From Klebsiella pneumoniae (GTDB taxonomy: Bacteria > Pseudomonadota > Gammaproteobacteria > Pseudomonadales > Pseudohongiellaceae), in assembly GCA_945869725.1 (NCBI GenBank), contig CAMBPO010000018.1:1-46148 (forward strand): 46,148 nucleotides of DNA, given 5' to 3'. Below the pieces are notes generated by a model. The model saw only the letters and a program-made list of their open reading frames with translations. It did not search any database and had not been told where the DNA came from. Made by a program: the position numbers and the translations under genes. Below are positions 38,529-46,148 of this stretch, one piece after another (the first letter of the stretch is position 1; each line of letters starts with the position of its first letter).

Positions 38529-38999
38529 TTAAACAATAGTGACCAGGGCCTGGTCAAATTCAACGGGCTCGCCGTCTTGGGCCAGAATGGCTTCAACCAC
38601 GCCAGAATGATCTGCTTCAATCTGATTCATCATTTTCATGGCTTCGATGATGCCAATTACATCGCCCACTTTGATGTGCTGTCCAACTTCAACAAAGGCC
38701 GGAGAGGATGGAGAGGGCGCGCGGTAGAATGTACCCACCATCGGCGATTTCACCACATTTCCGCGAATTTTGCGTCCAGCATCGGAATCTGCTGCGGGTG
38801 CAGCCGGAGCGGGTGCAGCGGCAACGGCTGCGGGTGCTGGCGCTACCATCATCGGTGCGCTTTGGTACTGAATGGGCTGTTGTACAACTTTGCTGGCGCG
38901 GCTGATACGCACCGCTTCTTCCCCTTCCTTGATCTCAATTTCTGCAATATCGGAAGACTCAAGCAGTTCGATGAGTTTTTTGACTTTTCTGATATCCAT
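38529..38999 (-). CDS. accB: Acetyl-CoA carboxylase biotin carboxyl carrier protein AccB
   Basis: Carries biotin between AccC and the AccAD transferase. The 156 residues, equal to E. coli AccB, comprise an N-terminal helical dimer part, an Ala/Pro-rich flexible linker (about 48-72), and the biotinyl domain with the acceptor Lys122 in IEAMKMMN. The thumb loop region [14 protein letters not shown] is present. It precedes accC and follows aroQ by about 40 bases, the standard aroQ-accB-accC order. Confidence 0.98.
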   Translation of the reverse strand: MDIRKVKKLIELLESSDIAEIEIKEGEEAVRISRASKVVQQPIQYQSAPMMVAPAPAAVAAAPAPAAPAADSDAGRKIRGNVVKSPMVGTFYRAPSPSSPAFVEVGQHIKVGDVIGIIEAMKMMNQIEADHSGVVEAILAQDGEPVEFDQALVTIV

Positions 39000-39039
39000 A
39001 ACGTGGTCTCTTTTATCGGTGTTTAACGTCGTAGCGGAA

Positions 39040-39486
39040 TTATTGTTGGTTTGAAATTCGTGTCAGCGCTGCCTGTAGCGCAAGATCGTAGCCTTGAGAG
39101 CCCAGGCCGGTGATGGTGCCTGCAGCAATATCTGAGAAATAAGAGTGATGCCGGAAAGATTCCCGCTTGTACACATTTGACAGATGGACCTCGATAAACG
39201 GAATGCTCACCGCAAGAAGGGCGTCGCGGAGTGCGATGCTGGTATGCGTAAAGGCACCGGGATTAAACACGATGAAGTGAACGCCTTCATGGCGGGCGTC
39301 GTGGATACGCTCTATCAATTCATACTCGGCATTGCTTTGCAGATGCAGCAGGTGATGACCTGCTGCCTGGCAGGTGTCGGCAAGACGGCCATTGATGTCA
39401 TCCAGCGTTTCTTTGCCGTAGACCTGTGGCTCGCGAGTACCCAACAAGTTCAGGTTCGGGCCATGCAAGACGAGTAAGGTAGCCAT
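39040..39486 (-). CDS. aroQ: 3-dehydroquinate dehydratase, type II (AroQ)
   Basis: Dehydrates 3-dehydroquinate in the shikimate pathway. The ATG at 39486 gives 148 residues beginning [20 protein letters not shown], the form found in Pseudomonas; an ATG six codons upstream (39504) is possible. The catalytic Tyr23 (VYG) and His101 (IEVHLSN) are visible, with NPGAFTHTS at 75-83 and [13 protein letters not shown]. It lies 141 bases after the short dsbD-like gene and just before accB. Confidence 0.96.
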   Translation of the reverse strand: MATLLVLHGPNLNLLGTREPQVYGKETLDDINGRLADTCQAAGHHLLHLQSNAEYELIERIHDARHEGVHFIVFNPGAFTHTSIALRDALLAVSIPFIEVHLSNVYKRESFRHHSYFSDIAAGTITGLGSQGYDLALQAALTRISNQQ

Positions 39487-39627
39487 GTGTGTTTGGTCCA
39501 ACATTCGGATGTTGTGCTGAGTGAGCTGGCATTTTGTCAGATTTTTCTCGGCTTTTCACCACCGAATTATGGCTTTTCTCTGATGTTTTCTGTTGCTGAT
39601 GCGCGCTCCCGCGACAGTTGGATAGTT

Positions 39628-40170
39628 TTAACGGGTAATGTCGACGCTGCGCAGTGTGGGGGGGTAACACAGGCCTGCTTCCGCGCAGCCTTGAAAACCA
39701 ACCGCCAGCGTGAACTCATCAGGGCTGCCGTCCGGCATTTTCAGCACCGCGCGAGCCTGTCCGAAGTAAACAGTGACTTCGCCAAAAAACTCATCTTCGT
39801 GTTTTACACCTGCGGGCAAAACTGGATTCAGGGCGGTTCTCAGCGCCTCGGGATCACTGATCGCGAAATTGAATTTATCTGCATAAAGATAATATCCAGG
39901 CGCTATTGTCCAGTGCACACTGATGGTGTCAGGCCCGTCTAGGCTGATAAAAAAGGCAAAGGCCTGATCAACCTCTAGAAACGCGGGTTGTTGCGAAAAT
40001 GGGCTTTGCGTGGCGGAGCCCAGTGGGGAGGGATTAGCCAGAAGCGGGGTTTGAGCGTGAATCAGCCCTGACATCAGGCTGAGGCAAAACAAGATCGCGC
40101 CGACAAATATTGCCGGCGGGGCACTTGCCAGTTTTTTATGGCTGATAACGCTCAAAGACCAGTGTTGCAT
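39628..40170 (-). CDS. Stand-alone DsbD N-terminal (alpha) domain protein
   Basis: Periplasmic immunoglobulin-like domain that in DsbD passes electrons to DsbC, CcmG and others. From the ATG at 40170 it has 180 residues: a signal peptide (about 11-39, ending LIHAQ), then the alpha domain with [11 protein letters not shown] (92-102) and the redox pair Cys162 and Cys168 in [13 protein letters not shown]. It ends nine residues later (LRSVDITR). The eight-helix beta domain and thioredoxin-like gamma domain of full DsbD (about 580 residues) are missing, and no reading frame downstream encodes them. Pseudomonas has complete dsbD next to aroQ, so this seems a truncated or specialised descendant. Its start overlaps fabB by 35 bases. 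Seven C's just before the end were checked for a frameshift; neither frame restores DsbD. Confidence 0.8.
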   Translation of the reverse strand: MQHWSLSVISHKKLASAPPAIFVGAILFCLSLMSGLIHAQTPLLANPSPLGSATQSPFSQQPAFLEVDQAFAFFISLDGPDTISVHWTIAPGYYLYADKFNFAISDPEALRTALNPVLPAGVKHEDEFFGEVTVYFGQARAVLKMPDGSPDEFTLAVGFQGCAEAGLCYPPTLRSVDITR

Positions 40171-41356
40171 TGGTTCCGCCAAATCCGAAGCTGTTGGACA
40201 TGATGCAGTCGATTCTGACGTCATCAAGGCGTTTGGTCGCAATGTTCAGACCCTCCGCTTCAGGCACAAGTTCCGTGACATTGGCGGATGCACTGACAAA
40301 ATTTTGTTCCATCATCAGCAGACTGTAGATGGCTTCCTGTGCTCCGGTTGCACCGAGCGAGTGGCCAGTCAGGGATTTGGTCGACGTGATAATCGGCGAC
40401 TTGCCGCCAAAAACTGCGCGGACCGCGCCGAGTTCCGTGACATCACCAACGGGTGTGCTGGTGCCGTGGGTATTCAGGTAGTCCACTGGCCTGCCTGACG
40501 TTGTTGCCAGCGCCATTTTCATGCAGCGCACGGCGCCTTCGCCTGAGGGTGCCACCATGTCGTACCCGTCGGATGTTGCCCCGTACCCGGTAATTTCGGC
40601 ATAAATTTTGGCGCCGCGTGCCAATGCATGGTCCAGCGCCTCAACAACAAGCACTGCGCCGCCGCCGGCAATCACAAATCCATCGCGGCTGACGTCAAAG
40701 GGGCGTGATGCCACCGTTGGCTCATGGTTATGCGTTGTGGTCAGTGCACCCATGGCATCAAACAAATTGGTCAGCGTCCAGTGTTCAGATTCCCCGCCGC
40801 CCGCGAACACCAGATCCTGCTTGCCCAGTTGTATCAGTTCAACCGCGTTGCCTATGCAGTGCGCGCTGGTCGCGCAGGCTGATGAAATCGAATAATTGAC
40901 GCCGCGGATTTTAAACGGAGTCGCCAGACATGCGGAAACTGTGCTGCCCATGGTGCGGGGAACCCGATAAGGCCCGATTTTGCGGATACCCTTGGTGCGC
41001 AGAATGTCAGCGGCTTCAACCTGATCCGCGGACGAGGAGCCGCCGGCTCCCATAATGATGCCAGTTCGGTCGTTGGAGACGTCGGTATCCGTAAGCCCGG
41101 CATCTTTAATGGCCTGATCCATGGCAATGTATCCGTAAGCCGCGGCATCACCCATAAAACGCAGATGTTTGCGGTCTATGTGATCTTCGAAGCTGATGTT
41201 AACTCTGCCAGAGATGTGAGCGCGCAGCCCCATTTCTTCATAAACCGGGTTGTAACTGATGCCGCTGCGGCCTTCTTTCAACGATTCGAGTACGCTTTGT
41301 TTGTCATTGCCAATGCAGGACACAATTCCAATACCCGTCACCACAACACGTCTCAT
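40136..41356 (-). CDS. fabB: 3-oxoacyl-[acyl-carrier-protein] synthase I FabB
   Basis: Condensing enzyme needed for elongation of unsaturated fatty acids in the FabA/FabB pathway. The 406-residue thiolase-fold protein carries Cys161 in SISSACATS, His297 in [11 protein letters not shown] and His332 in [10 protein letters not shown], with the C-terminal [12 protein letters not shown]. The ATG at 41356 follows GAGG with good spacing. It lies 52 bases after fabA, and its end overlaps the DsbD-alpha gene. Confidence 0.97.
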   Translation of the reverse strand: MRRVVVTGIGIVSCIGNDKQSVLESLKEGRSGISYNPVYEEMGLRAHISGRVNISFEDHIDRKHLRFMGDAAAYGYIAMDQAIKDAGLTDTDVSNDRTGIIMGAGGSSSADQVEAADILRTKGIRKIGPYRVPRTMGSTVSACLATPFKIRGVNYSISSACATSAHCIGNAVELIQLGKQDLVFAGGGESEHWTLTNLFDAMGALTTTHNHEPTVASRPFDVSRDGFVIAGGGAVLVVEALDHALARGAKIYAEITGYGATSDGYDMVAPSGEGAVRCMKMALATTSGRPVDYLNTHGTSTPVGDVTELGAVRAVFGGKSPIITSTKSLTGHSLGATGAQEAIYSLLMMEQNFVSASANVTELVPEAEGLNIATKRLDDVRIDCIMSNSFGFGGTNATLVFERYQP

Positions 41357-41408
41357 ATATACCTCGATCAGTTATCCAATGCGTGCCGAGTCAGCTCAAC
41401 TCTTTAAA

Positions 41409-41936
41409 TCAGAATCGACTTTCGGGCGTAAACAGGCCTACTTTGAGGCCTTTGGTGGTGTAGATTATTCTGCCATCAACGGCCACGGTGCCGTCTGCTA
41501 TACCCATGACCAGTTTCCGCTCAATGATGCGGCTGAGCGATATCTCATAGGTTACTTTGCTGGCAGTTGGCAGAATTTCTCCGCTGAATTTCACTTCCCC
41601 CGCACCTAGCGCGCGACCTTTCCCGAGATTGCCACGCCATCCCAGATAGAAGCCTACCAGTTGCCACATGGCGTCCAGTCCCAGGCAGCCCGGCATAACC
41701 GGATCATCGGGGAAATGGCATTCAAAAAACCACAGGTCGGGTCTTACGTCCAACTCTGCGATGATCTGGCCCTTATTATGCTCACCGCCGTGGTCGTTGA
41801 TTTCGATTATTCTATCCAGCATCAACATGTTGCCGACGGGTAACTTGGCGTTGCCCGGGCCAAACATGCGCCCATAACCACAGTCGATGAGTTCGTCCTT
41901 GTTATAGGAGCTTTTGGGTGTAAATCCTGTATTCAT
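41409..41936 (-). CDS. fabA: 3-hydroxydecanoyl-[acyl-carrier-protein] dehydratase/isomerase FabA
   Basis: Dehydrates 3-hydroxydecanoyl-ACP and isomerises the double bond, the entry to unsaturated fatty acids. The ATG at 41936 gives 175 residues (E. coli 172); 28 open codons upstream are unconserved. The hot-dog fold active residues are His74 in [13 protein letters not shown] and Asp88 in CLGLDAMWQ. It is first of the fabA-fabB pair and of the long minus-strand run. A 173-base divergent region with manC holds a 7+7 inverted repeat at 41991-42011, a possible regulator site. Confidence 0.97.
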   Translation of the reverse strand: MNTGFTPKSSYNKDELIDCGYGRMFGPGNAKLPVGNMLMLDRIIEINDHGGEHNKGQIIAELDVRPDLWFFECHFPDDPVMPGCLGLDAMWQLVGFYLGWRGNLGKGRALGAGEVKFSGEILPTASKVTYEISLSRIIERKLVMGIADGTVAVDGRIIYTTKGLKVGLFTPESRF

Positions 41937-41990
41937 AAGTGGAAAGCAACACCTTGATTTCACGAAGGGCGCAAGTTTATCCCGCCAAAA

Positions 41991-42011
41991 CAAAATAATC
42001 GAACTATTTTG
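41991..42011. promoter_or_regulatory. Inverted repeat between fabA and manC
   Basis: CAAAATA (41991-41997) and TATTTTG (42005-42011) form a perfect dyad with a 7-base spacer, 55 bases before the fabA ATG. It could be an operator for fabA, but I cannot match it to the FabR, FadR or DesT consensus. Confidence 0.35.
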
Positions 42012-42109
42012 CCAGAGCATACGCCTGCGACTGGCCGCGGTGCTGGATGTATCTGTAAGCCGTCGAGTTTCTGCGCTAGACTTGGCGCTCTCGAAAACAA
42101 GGAAGACAT

Positions 42110-43612
42110 ATGCTAATTCCCGTAATTCTTGCAGGTGGCACAGGTTCCAGATTGTGGCCGCTATCGCGGCAACTCAGCCCAAAACAGTTTATGGCGATGC
42201 CTGAAGCATCGAACAAGCTGACTAACAAGGCAAAACCATCATCTGGCGCAGAGATCACTCTGTTTCAGGCGACCTTGCGGCGCCTGAAAGGTCTTCCTGA
42301 TCTCGCAGCTCCGGTGATTATCTGTCATGAAGAACACCGCTTTCTGGTGGCCGAGCAGTTGCGTCAGCTTGGTGTATCCGACGCAATCATCATTCTTGAA
42401 CCGATGGGTCGCAACACAGCGCCAGCGCTGACGCTGGCTGCCGGGCTCATCAGCCATCTGGCGTCCGTGAGCACGCGTGCTGCAGATGAACCCTTGTTGA
42501 TGCTGGTGCTGCCTGCAGATCATGTGATCAGAGACGTCGACTCATTTCATACCTGCATCAACGAGGCAACCCGACATGCCAGCACGGGCGCCATGGTGAC
42601 CTTCGGAATTCGTCCTTCGTATGCAGAGACCGGTTATGGCTACATACAACGCGGTGCACCTGTCAGTGCGGATTCGCAGGCGGCGTTCAGGGTGCAGCGG
42701 TTTGTTGAGAAGCCTGAGTTAGCTGTCGCTCAGCAGTATCTGCATCAAGGTGACTATGATTGGAACAGCGGCATGTTTCTCCTTGAGCGCGACAGTTGGC
42801 TGAGTCAGCTTAGCCAGCATGCGCCTGAAGTTGCTGAACAATGCACCAGGGCCTGTGCCAGCGCCCGGAAAGACGGCGACTTCATACGCATCGATGCAGC
42901 AAGGTTTTCTGCGTGCCCGGCCATCTCGATAGACTATGCGGTGATGGAGAAGACCGCCAACGCGGTGGTGGTGCCTATGGACGCGGCGTGGAATGATCTG
43001 GGCGCCTGGAATTCGTTATGGGATATCAGCACTGAAAAAGATGCTGACAATAATGTGTTGCGTGGTGATACGCATGTCATAAATGTCAGCGACAGTTATG
43101 TCCGCGCTGATTCCCGTCTGGTGGTCGCAGTTGGCATGCGCAATGCAGTTATTGTTGAAACTGCCGACGCGGTGTTGGTGGCGGATAAAGATCAGGTGCA
43201 GGATGTCAAAAAAATCGTGCAATGGCTGGAAGAACTGGGCAGGCCTGAAGCGGCGCTACATACGCTTGTTTACCGGCCGTGGGGGTCATACCAGTCCCTG
43301 GCAACCGGCCCCGGATTTCAGGTCAAGCGCATCCGGGTGCGCCCGGGTGCGTCCCTGTCGCTGCAAATGCACCATAAAAGAGCGGAGCATTGGGTGGTGA
43401 TTCAAGGTGTGGCAACAGTGGCCTGTGATGAGAAGGTGTTTGATCTGCACGCCAATCAATCAACCTTTATTCCGCTAGGCAGTCGTCATCGCCTGCAGAA
43501 CAACACAAACGATTGGGTTGAGTTGGTTGAAGTACAGACAGGAACCTATCTCGGTGAAGATGATATTGTGCGGTTTGATGATGTCTATGGACGTGTCCCA
43601 ACACCTGTCTGA
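42110..43612 (+). CDS. manC: Mannose-1-phosphate guanylyltransferase / mannose-6-phosphate isomerase (type II, AlgA/ManC-like)
   Basis: Makes GDP-mannose from mannose-1-phosphate, and probably also interconverts mannose-6-P and fructose-6-P. The 500-residue protein has the nucleotidyltransferase domain with [12 protein letters not shown] (9-20), SPKQF, FVEKPE and [12 protein letters not shown]-terminal cupin isomerase domain (about 385-500) follows, with [24 protein letters not shown] and [23 protein letters not shown] precedes the ATG. About 20 extra residues after position 25 ([13 protein letters not shown]) make it slightly longer than AlgA. It heads manC-galU-manB on the plus strand. Confidence 0.93.
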   Translation: MLIPVILAGGTGSRLWPLSRQLSPKQFMAMPEASNKLTNKAKPSSGAEITLFQATLRRLKGLPDLAAPVIICHEEHRFLVAEQLRQLGVSDAIIILEPMGRNTAPALTLAAGLISHLASVSTRAADEPLLMLVLPADHVIRDVDSFHTCINEATRHASTGAMVTFGIRPSYAETGYGYIQRGAPVSADSQAAFRVQRFVEKPELAVAQQYLHQGDYDWNSGMFLLERDSWLSQLSQHAPEVAEQCTRACASARKDGDFIRIDAARFSACPAISIDYAVMEKTANAVVVPMDAAWNDLGAWNSLWDISTEKDADNNVLRGDTHVINVSDSYVRADSRLVVAVGMRNAVIVETADAVLVADKDQVQDVKKIVQWLEELGRPEAALHTLVYRPWGSYQSLATGPGFQVKRIRVRPGASLSLQMHHKRAEHWVVIQGVATVACDEKVFDLHANQSTFIPLGSRHRLQNNTNDWVELVEVQTGTYLGEDDIVRFDDVYGRVPTPV

Positions 43613-43636
43613 ATAAACAAAAGAATGGAGTTTCAA

Positions 43637-43663
43637 ATGCAAGCAGGAGTAAGTGCGAGATGA
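43637..43663 (+). other. Possible eight-codon leader reading frame before galU
   Basis: ATG at 43637, preceded by GGAG at six bases, opens an eight-residue frame (MQAGVSAR) whose TGA overlaps the galU ATG as ATGA. It might couple translation into galU. It is too short to show coding bias. Confidence 0.3.
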
Positions 43664-44493
43664 TTAGAAAGTGTCTTTTCCCCGCAGCCGGATACGGCAC
43701 ACGGTTTCTTCCAGCCACCAAATCCATGCCCAAAGAAATGTTGCCACTGGTCAACAAACCTTTGATTCAGTACGGCGTTGAAGAGGCGCTGGCGGCGGGT
43801 ATGAGCGGAATGGCGATTGTGACGGGACGCGGTAAGCGCGCAATTGAGGATCATTTTGATATCAGTTATGAACTTGAACATCAGATAGCCGGAACCTCCA
43901 AGGAAGCCGCGCTGAAAGATATCCGGCATCTCATTAACACGTGCACGTTTTCTTACACGCGTCAGGTGGAGATGAAAGGCCTTGGGCACGCTATCCTCAC
44001 GGGTGAAACGCTGATAGGTAACGAGCCCTTTGCCGTGTTGCTCGCAGATGACTATTGCGTCACCGATGCCGGGGAAGATCCGGTGCTCATGCAGATGGTC
44101 AAGTTGTACCAGAAGTATCGTTGCAGCATTGTGGCGATCGAAGAGGTGCCACGCGATGAGACCTCCAAATACGGTGTGATTGGCGGAGTTGAAGAGGCTC
44201 CCGGGGTCTACCGTGTGCGGCAGATGGTTGAAAAGCCCGATCCGGCCGATGCGCCATCCAATCTGGCGATCATTGGTCGATATATTCTGACACCTGACAT
44301 TTTTGACATTCTGCGTGTTACACAGCCAGGGCGAAACGGCGAGCTGCAAATCACCGATGCATTGATGACGCAGGCAACCTATGGTCGTGTGCTCGGATAT
44401 AAATTCAAAGGCCGGCGTTTTGACTGTGGATCCGTTGAAGGGTTTATAGACGCAACCAATTACGCATTTCAGCACATTTACAAACGCAAGTGA
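43660..44493 (+). CDS. galU: UTP-glucose-1-phosphate uridylyltransferase GalU
   Basis: Forms UDP-glucose for lipopolysaccharide, exopolysaccharide and UDP-glucuronate synthesis. The 277-residue protein begins MIRKCLFPAAGYGTRFLPAT, the Pseudomonas form, with KSMPKEMLPLVNKPLIQYG, LADDYCV, the FxVVEKP-type MVEKPDPADAPSN, and GRYILTPDIF. It lies between manC (47 bases) and manB (9 bases) in what looks like one unit. Its start overlaps an eight-codon frame. Confidence 0.96.
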   Translation: MIRKCLFPAAGYGTRFLPATKSMPKEMLPLVNKPLIQYGVEEALAAGMSGMAIVTGRGKRAIEDHFDISYELEHQIAGTSKEAALKDIRHLINTCTFSYTRQVEMKGLGHAILTGETLIGNEPFAVLLADDYCVTDAGEDPVLMQMVKLYQKYRCSIVAIEEVPRDETSKYGVIGGVEEAPGVYRVRQMVEKPDPADAPSNLAIIGRYILTPDIFDILRVTQPGRNGELQITDALMTQATYGRVLGYKFKGRRFDCGSVEGFIDATNYAFQHIYKRK

Positions 44494-44502
44494 GCTAACG
44501 CC

Positions 44503-45849
44503 ATGATCATGCCTATCACCTGTTTCAAGGCCTACGACATCCGCGGCCGGGTTCCTGATCAGCTCAATGAGGAAATCGCCTACCGCATCGGGCGAGCCAC
44601 CGCGATGTATCTGAAACCCCAAACGATGGTAGTGGGGCACGATATCCGGCTCAGTAGTCCGTCTCTTTGTGATGCGCTCAGCCGGGGTTTGATGGATGGC
44701 GGTGCTGATGTCATTGATATTGGTTTGTGTGGCACCGAGGAGGTTTACTTTGCCACCTCGCACCTGAAGGCCGACGGCGGTATTGTGGTGACCGCCAGTC
44801 ACAACCCGCAGGACTACAACGGTATGAAGCTGGTGCGAGAGCGGTCACGTCCCATCAGCGGTGATACCGGACTCAATGATATCCGTGCCCTGGCTGAGGC
44901 AGGGGAGTTCCCGGTCAGCGAACGGCAGGGAACTTTGCGCCATCAGGAAACGCGACCGGCCTATATTCAGCATTTGCTGACCTATATCGACCTCAGTCTG
45001 CTAAAACCCCTCAAGTTGGTCATCAATGCCGGCAATGGCGGCGCTGGAATGGTTGCTGATGCGCTTGCAGCGCATTTGCCGTTTGAGTTTATCAGGGTAC
45101 ATCATGAGGCTGACGGACATTTCCCTAACGGTGTGCCTAATCCTTTGCTCGAGGAAAACCGTGCCCCCAGCATTGAAGCTATCAAAGCACATCACGCTGA
45201 TATCGGAATTGCGTGGGATGGTGATTTTGACCGTTGTTTCTTTTTTGATGAGACAGGTTATTTCATCGAAGGTTATTACATTGTTGGATTGCTGGCGCAG
45301 AGTTTCCTGGAGCGTAATCCAGGTGCTGCCATCATTCATGACCCGCGCCTGACATGGAACACGCAGGCAGTCTGTGAGGAGTTTGGCGGGCGCGCAATAC
45401 AGTGCAAAACCGGCCATGCCTTTATCAAGGAACGCATGCGCCTGGAGGATGCTGTGTACGGTGGCGAAATGAGTGCCCACCATTATTTCAGGGACTTTGC
45501 CTACTGTGACAGCGGCATGATTCCGTGGTTGCTGGTAGCGGAAATGATATGCAAGACAGGCAAGCCGTTGTCTGCATTGGTTGCCGAGCGTATGGCAGCG
45601 TTCCCGGCGAGTGGCGAAATCAACCGCACTGTGCAGGATGCTGCGGCGCTGATCAAAAAGGTCGAGGCAATCTATAGTGATGATGCGCTGCTGATTGATT
45701 ACACCGACGGGCTGAGTATGGATTTTGAAAACTGGCGATTTAATCTGCGAATGTCCAACACAGAACCTGTGGTGCGTCTGAATGTCGAATCGCGGGCAGA
45801 TACAGCACTGATGCAACAAAAAACTGCAGAGTTGTTATCGCTGTTTTGA
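44503..45849 (+). CDS. manB: Phosphomannomutase (ManB/CpsG type)
   Basis: Converts mannose-6-phosphate to mannose-1-phosphate, the substrate of the upstream ManC. The 448-residue alpha-D-phosphohexomutase has the phospho-serine loop [15 protein letters not shown] with Ser99, the metal loop [14 protein letters not shown], the sugar-binding [13 protein letters not shown] and the phosphate-binding [15 protein letters not shown]. The GEMSAHHYF pattern fits CpsG-type enzymes; dual phosphoglucomutase action is possible but not shown. It closes the manC-galU-manB unit and converges with the GNAT gene 22 bases later. Confidence 0.93.
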   Translation: MIMPITCFKAYDIRGRVPDQLNEEIAYRIGRATAMYLKPQTMVVGHDIRLSSPSLCDALSRGLMDGGADVIDIGLCGTEEVYFATSHLKADGGIVVTASHNPQDYNGMKLVRERSRPISGDTGLNDIRALAEAGEFPVSERQGTLRHQETRPAYIQHLLTYIDLSLLKPLKLVINAGNGGAGMVADALAAHLPFEFIRVHHEADGHFPNGVPNPLLEENRAPSIEAIKAHHADIGIAWDGDFDRCFFFDETGYFIEGYYIVGLLAQSFLERNPGAAIIHDPRLTWNTQAVCEEFGGRAIQCKTGHAFIKERMRLEDAVYGGEMSAHHYFRDFAYCDSGMIPWLLVAEMICKTGKPLSALVAERMAAFPASGEINRTVQDAAALIKKVEAIYSDDALLIDYTDGLSMDFENWRFNLRMSNTEPVVRLNVESRADTALMQQKTAELLSLF

Positions 45850-45871
45850 TTATCCGCCACGCTCGGCACAT

Positions 45872-46148
45872 TTAACGCGGCAAGGACATTTCGTAACGGA
45901 AACTGTCCTCGGCTATCACTTCAAAGCCGAGGCGTCGGTAGAACTGATGCGCAGGATTGTTGCGCAGCACGCTTAAACGGCTTGGCATCTTCTGGGTTTC
46001 GGCCTGATTGATCAACAAGTGCATGACCTGTGAACCAATGCCCTGACGCTGCATGGGTGTGCTGATTAATAGCATCTCCAGATAAACGTGATCAGTTCTG
46101 TTTTTAAGACAATAACCGCCAACATCCTGTTGATCAAGCGTAAAAATT
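45872..46148 (-). CDS. GNAT-family N-acetyltransferase (5' end beyond the window)
   Basis: C-terminal part of a GNAT acetyltransferase, open at the right edge; about 92 residues are visible. The acetyl-CoA-binding motif A reads MQRQGIGSQVMHLLI, preceded by the beta-4 strand YLEMLLISTP, and the C-terminal NPAHQFYRRLGFEVIAE is the usual GNAT ending. The frame continues upstream of the ATG at 46075 through GGYCLKNRTDHVYLE, which fits the fold, so the true start lies outside. The substrate is unknown. Confidence 0.8.
   Translation of the reverse strand, partial: IFTLDQQDVGGYCLKNRTDHVYLEMLLISTPMQRQGIGSQVMHLLINQAETQKMPSRLSVLRNNPAHQFYRRLGFEVIAEDSFRYEMSLPR

Noticed and set aside
39398..39670. Frame continuing past the DsbD-alpha stop, after a run of seven C's, as a possible frameshifted rest of dsbD
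   Set aside because: The shifted frame has no membrane helices or CxxC motif and runs into aroQ antisense-type residues; the original frame gives a normal alpha-domain end. No beta or gamma domain is hidden.
43633..44802. 389-codon open frame antisense to galU and manB
   Set aside because: It is a shadow of strongly coding plus-strand genes, with no recognisable motifs or start context.
1..46148. CRISPR arrays, tRNA/rRNA genes, insertion sequences, toxin-antitoxin or phage-defence genes
   Set aside because: Looked for direct-repeat arrays, cloverleaf or rRNA sequence, transposase motifs and known defence domains; none seen. The only tandem repeats are short and inside the yibQ and ctpA linkers.

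Overview
The window is 46 kb of gammaproteobacterial chromosome, almost entirely housekeeping genes. It looks like a relative of Pseudomonas, perhaps a marine Cellvibrionales- or Pseudohongiella-type organism. This rests on protein likeness and gene order: hisBHAF / yibQ-ctpA-envC-gpmI / rhodanese-secB-trmL / ntrCB-glnA-(thiI)-typA, and ubiB-hisI-hisE-tatABC and dsbD-aroQ-accBC-prmA-DUF3426-dusB-fis-purHD, are all recognisable Pseudomonas neighbourhoods. The genus is inference. I see no rRNA, tRNA, CRISPR array, insertion sequence, prophage or defence island.

Layout. 1-3 kb: histidine genes hisB, hisH, hisA, hisF (+). 3-8.4 kb: an envelope operon (-) gpmI-envC-ctpA-yibQ. 8.5-10 kb: membrane rhodanese and secB (+), convergent with trmL (-). 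10-18.8 kb: an inserted block holding a periplasmic HtrA-type protease, a YheS-type ABC-F protein, an OmpR/RstB-type two-component pair, and a three-gene ABC cluster (ATPase, permease, GldG-like subunit). 18.9-23.2 kb: nitrogen control, ntrC-ntrB and glnA (-). glnA has a sigma-54 promoter and two NtrC-like sites at enhancer distance, and ends at a strong terminator. 23.5-24 kb: the decayed remains of thiI. 24-26.6 kb: typA and dtd (+).

26.6-42 kb is one long run of minus-strand genes. In transcription order it holds fabA-fabB, a stand-alone DsbD N-terminal domain protein, aroQ, accB-accC, prmA, a DUF3426 protein, dusB-fis, purH-purD, coq7-ubiB, hisI-hisE and tatA-tatB-tatC. 42-46 kb (+): manC, galU and manB, which supply GDP-mannose and UDP-glucose for surface polysaccharide. 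A GNAT acetyltransferase gene (-) is cut by the right edge.

Most noteworthy: (1) a thiI pseudogene, with in-frame stops, a frameshift and loss of the catalytic half, at its syntenic place between glnA and typA; (2) a dsbD locus reduced to its periplasmic alpha domain with both redox cysteines kept; (3) a readable glnA enhancer and sigma-54 promoter next to the thiI relic; (4) the two-component and Gld-type ABC cluster. I did not find a clearly new multi-gene system; these are the items I would look at first.
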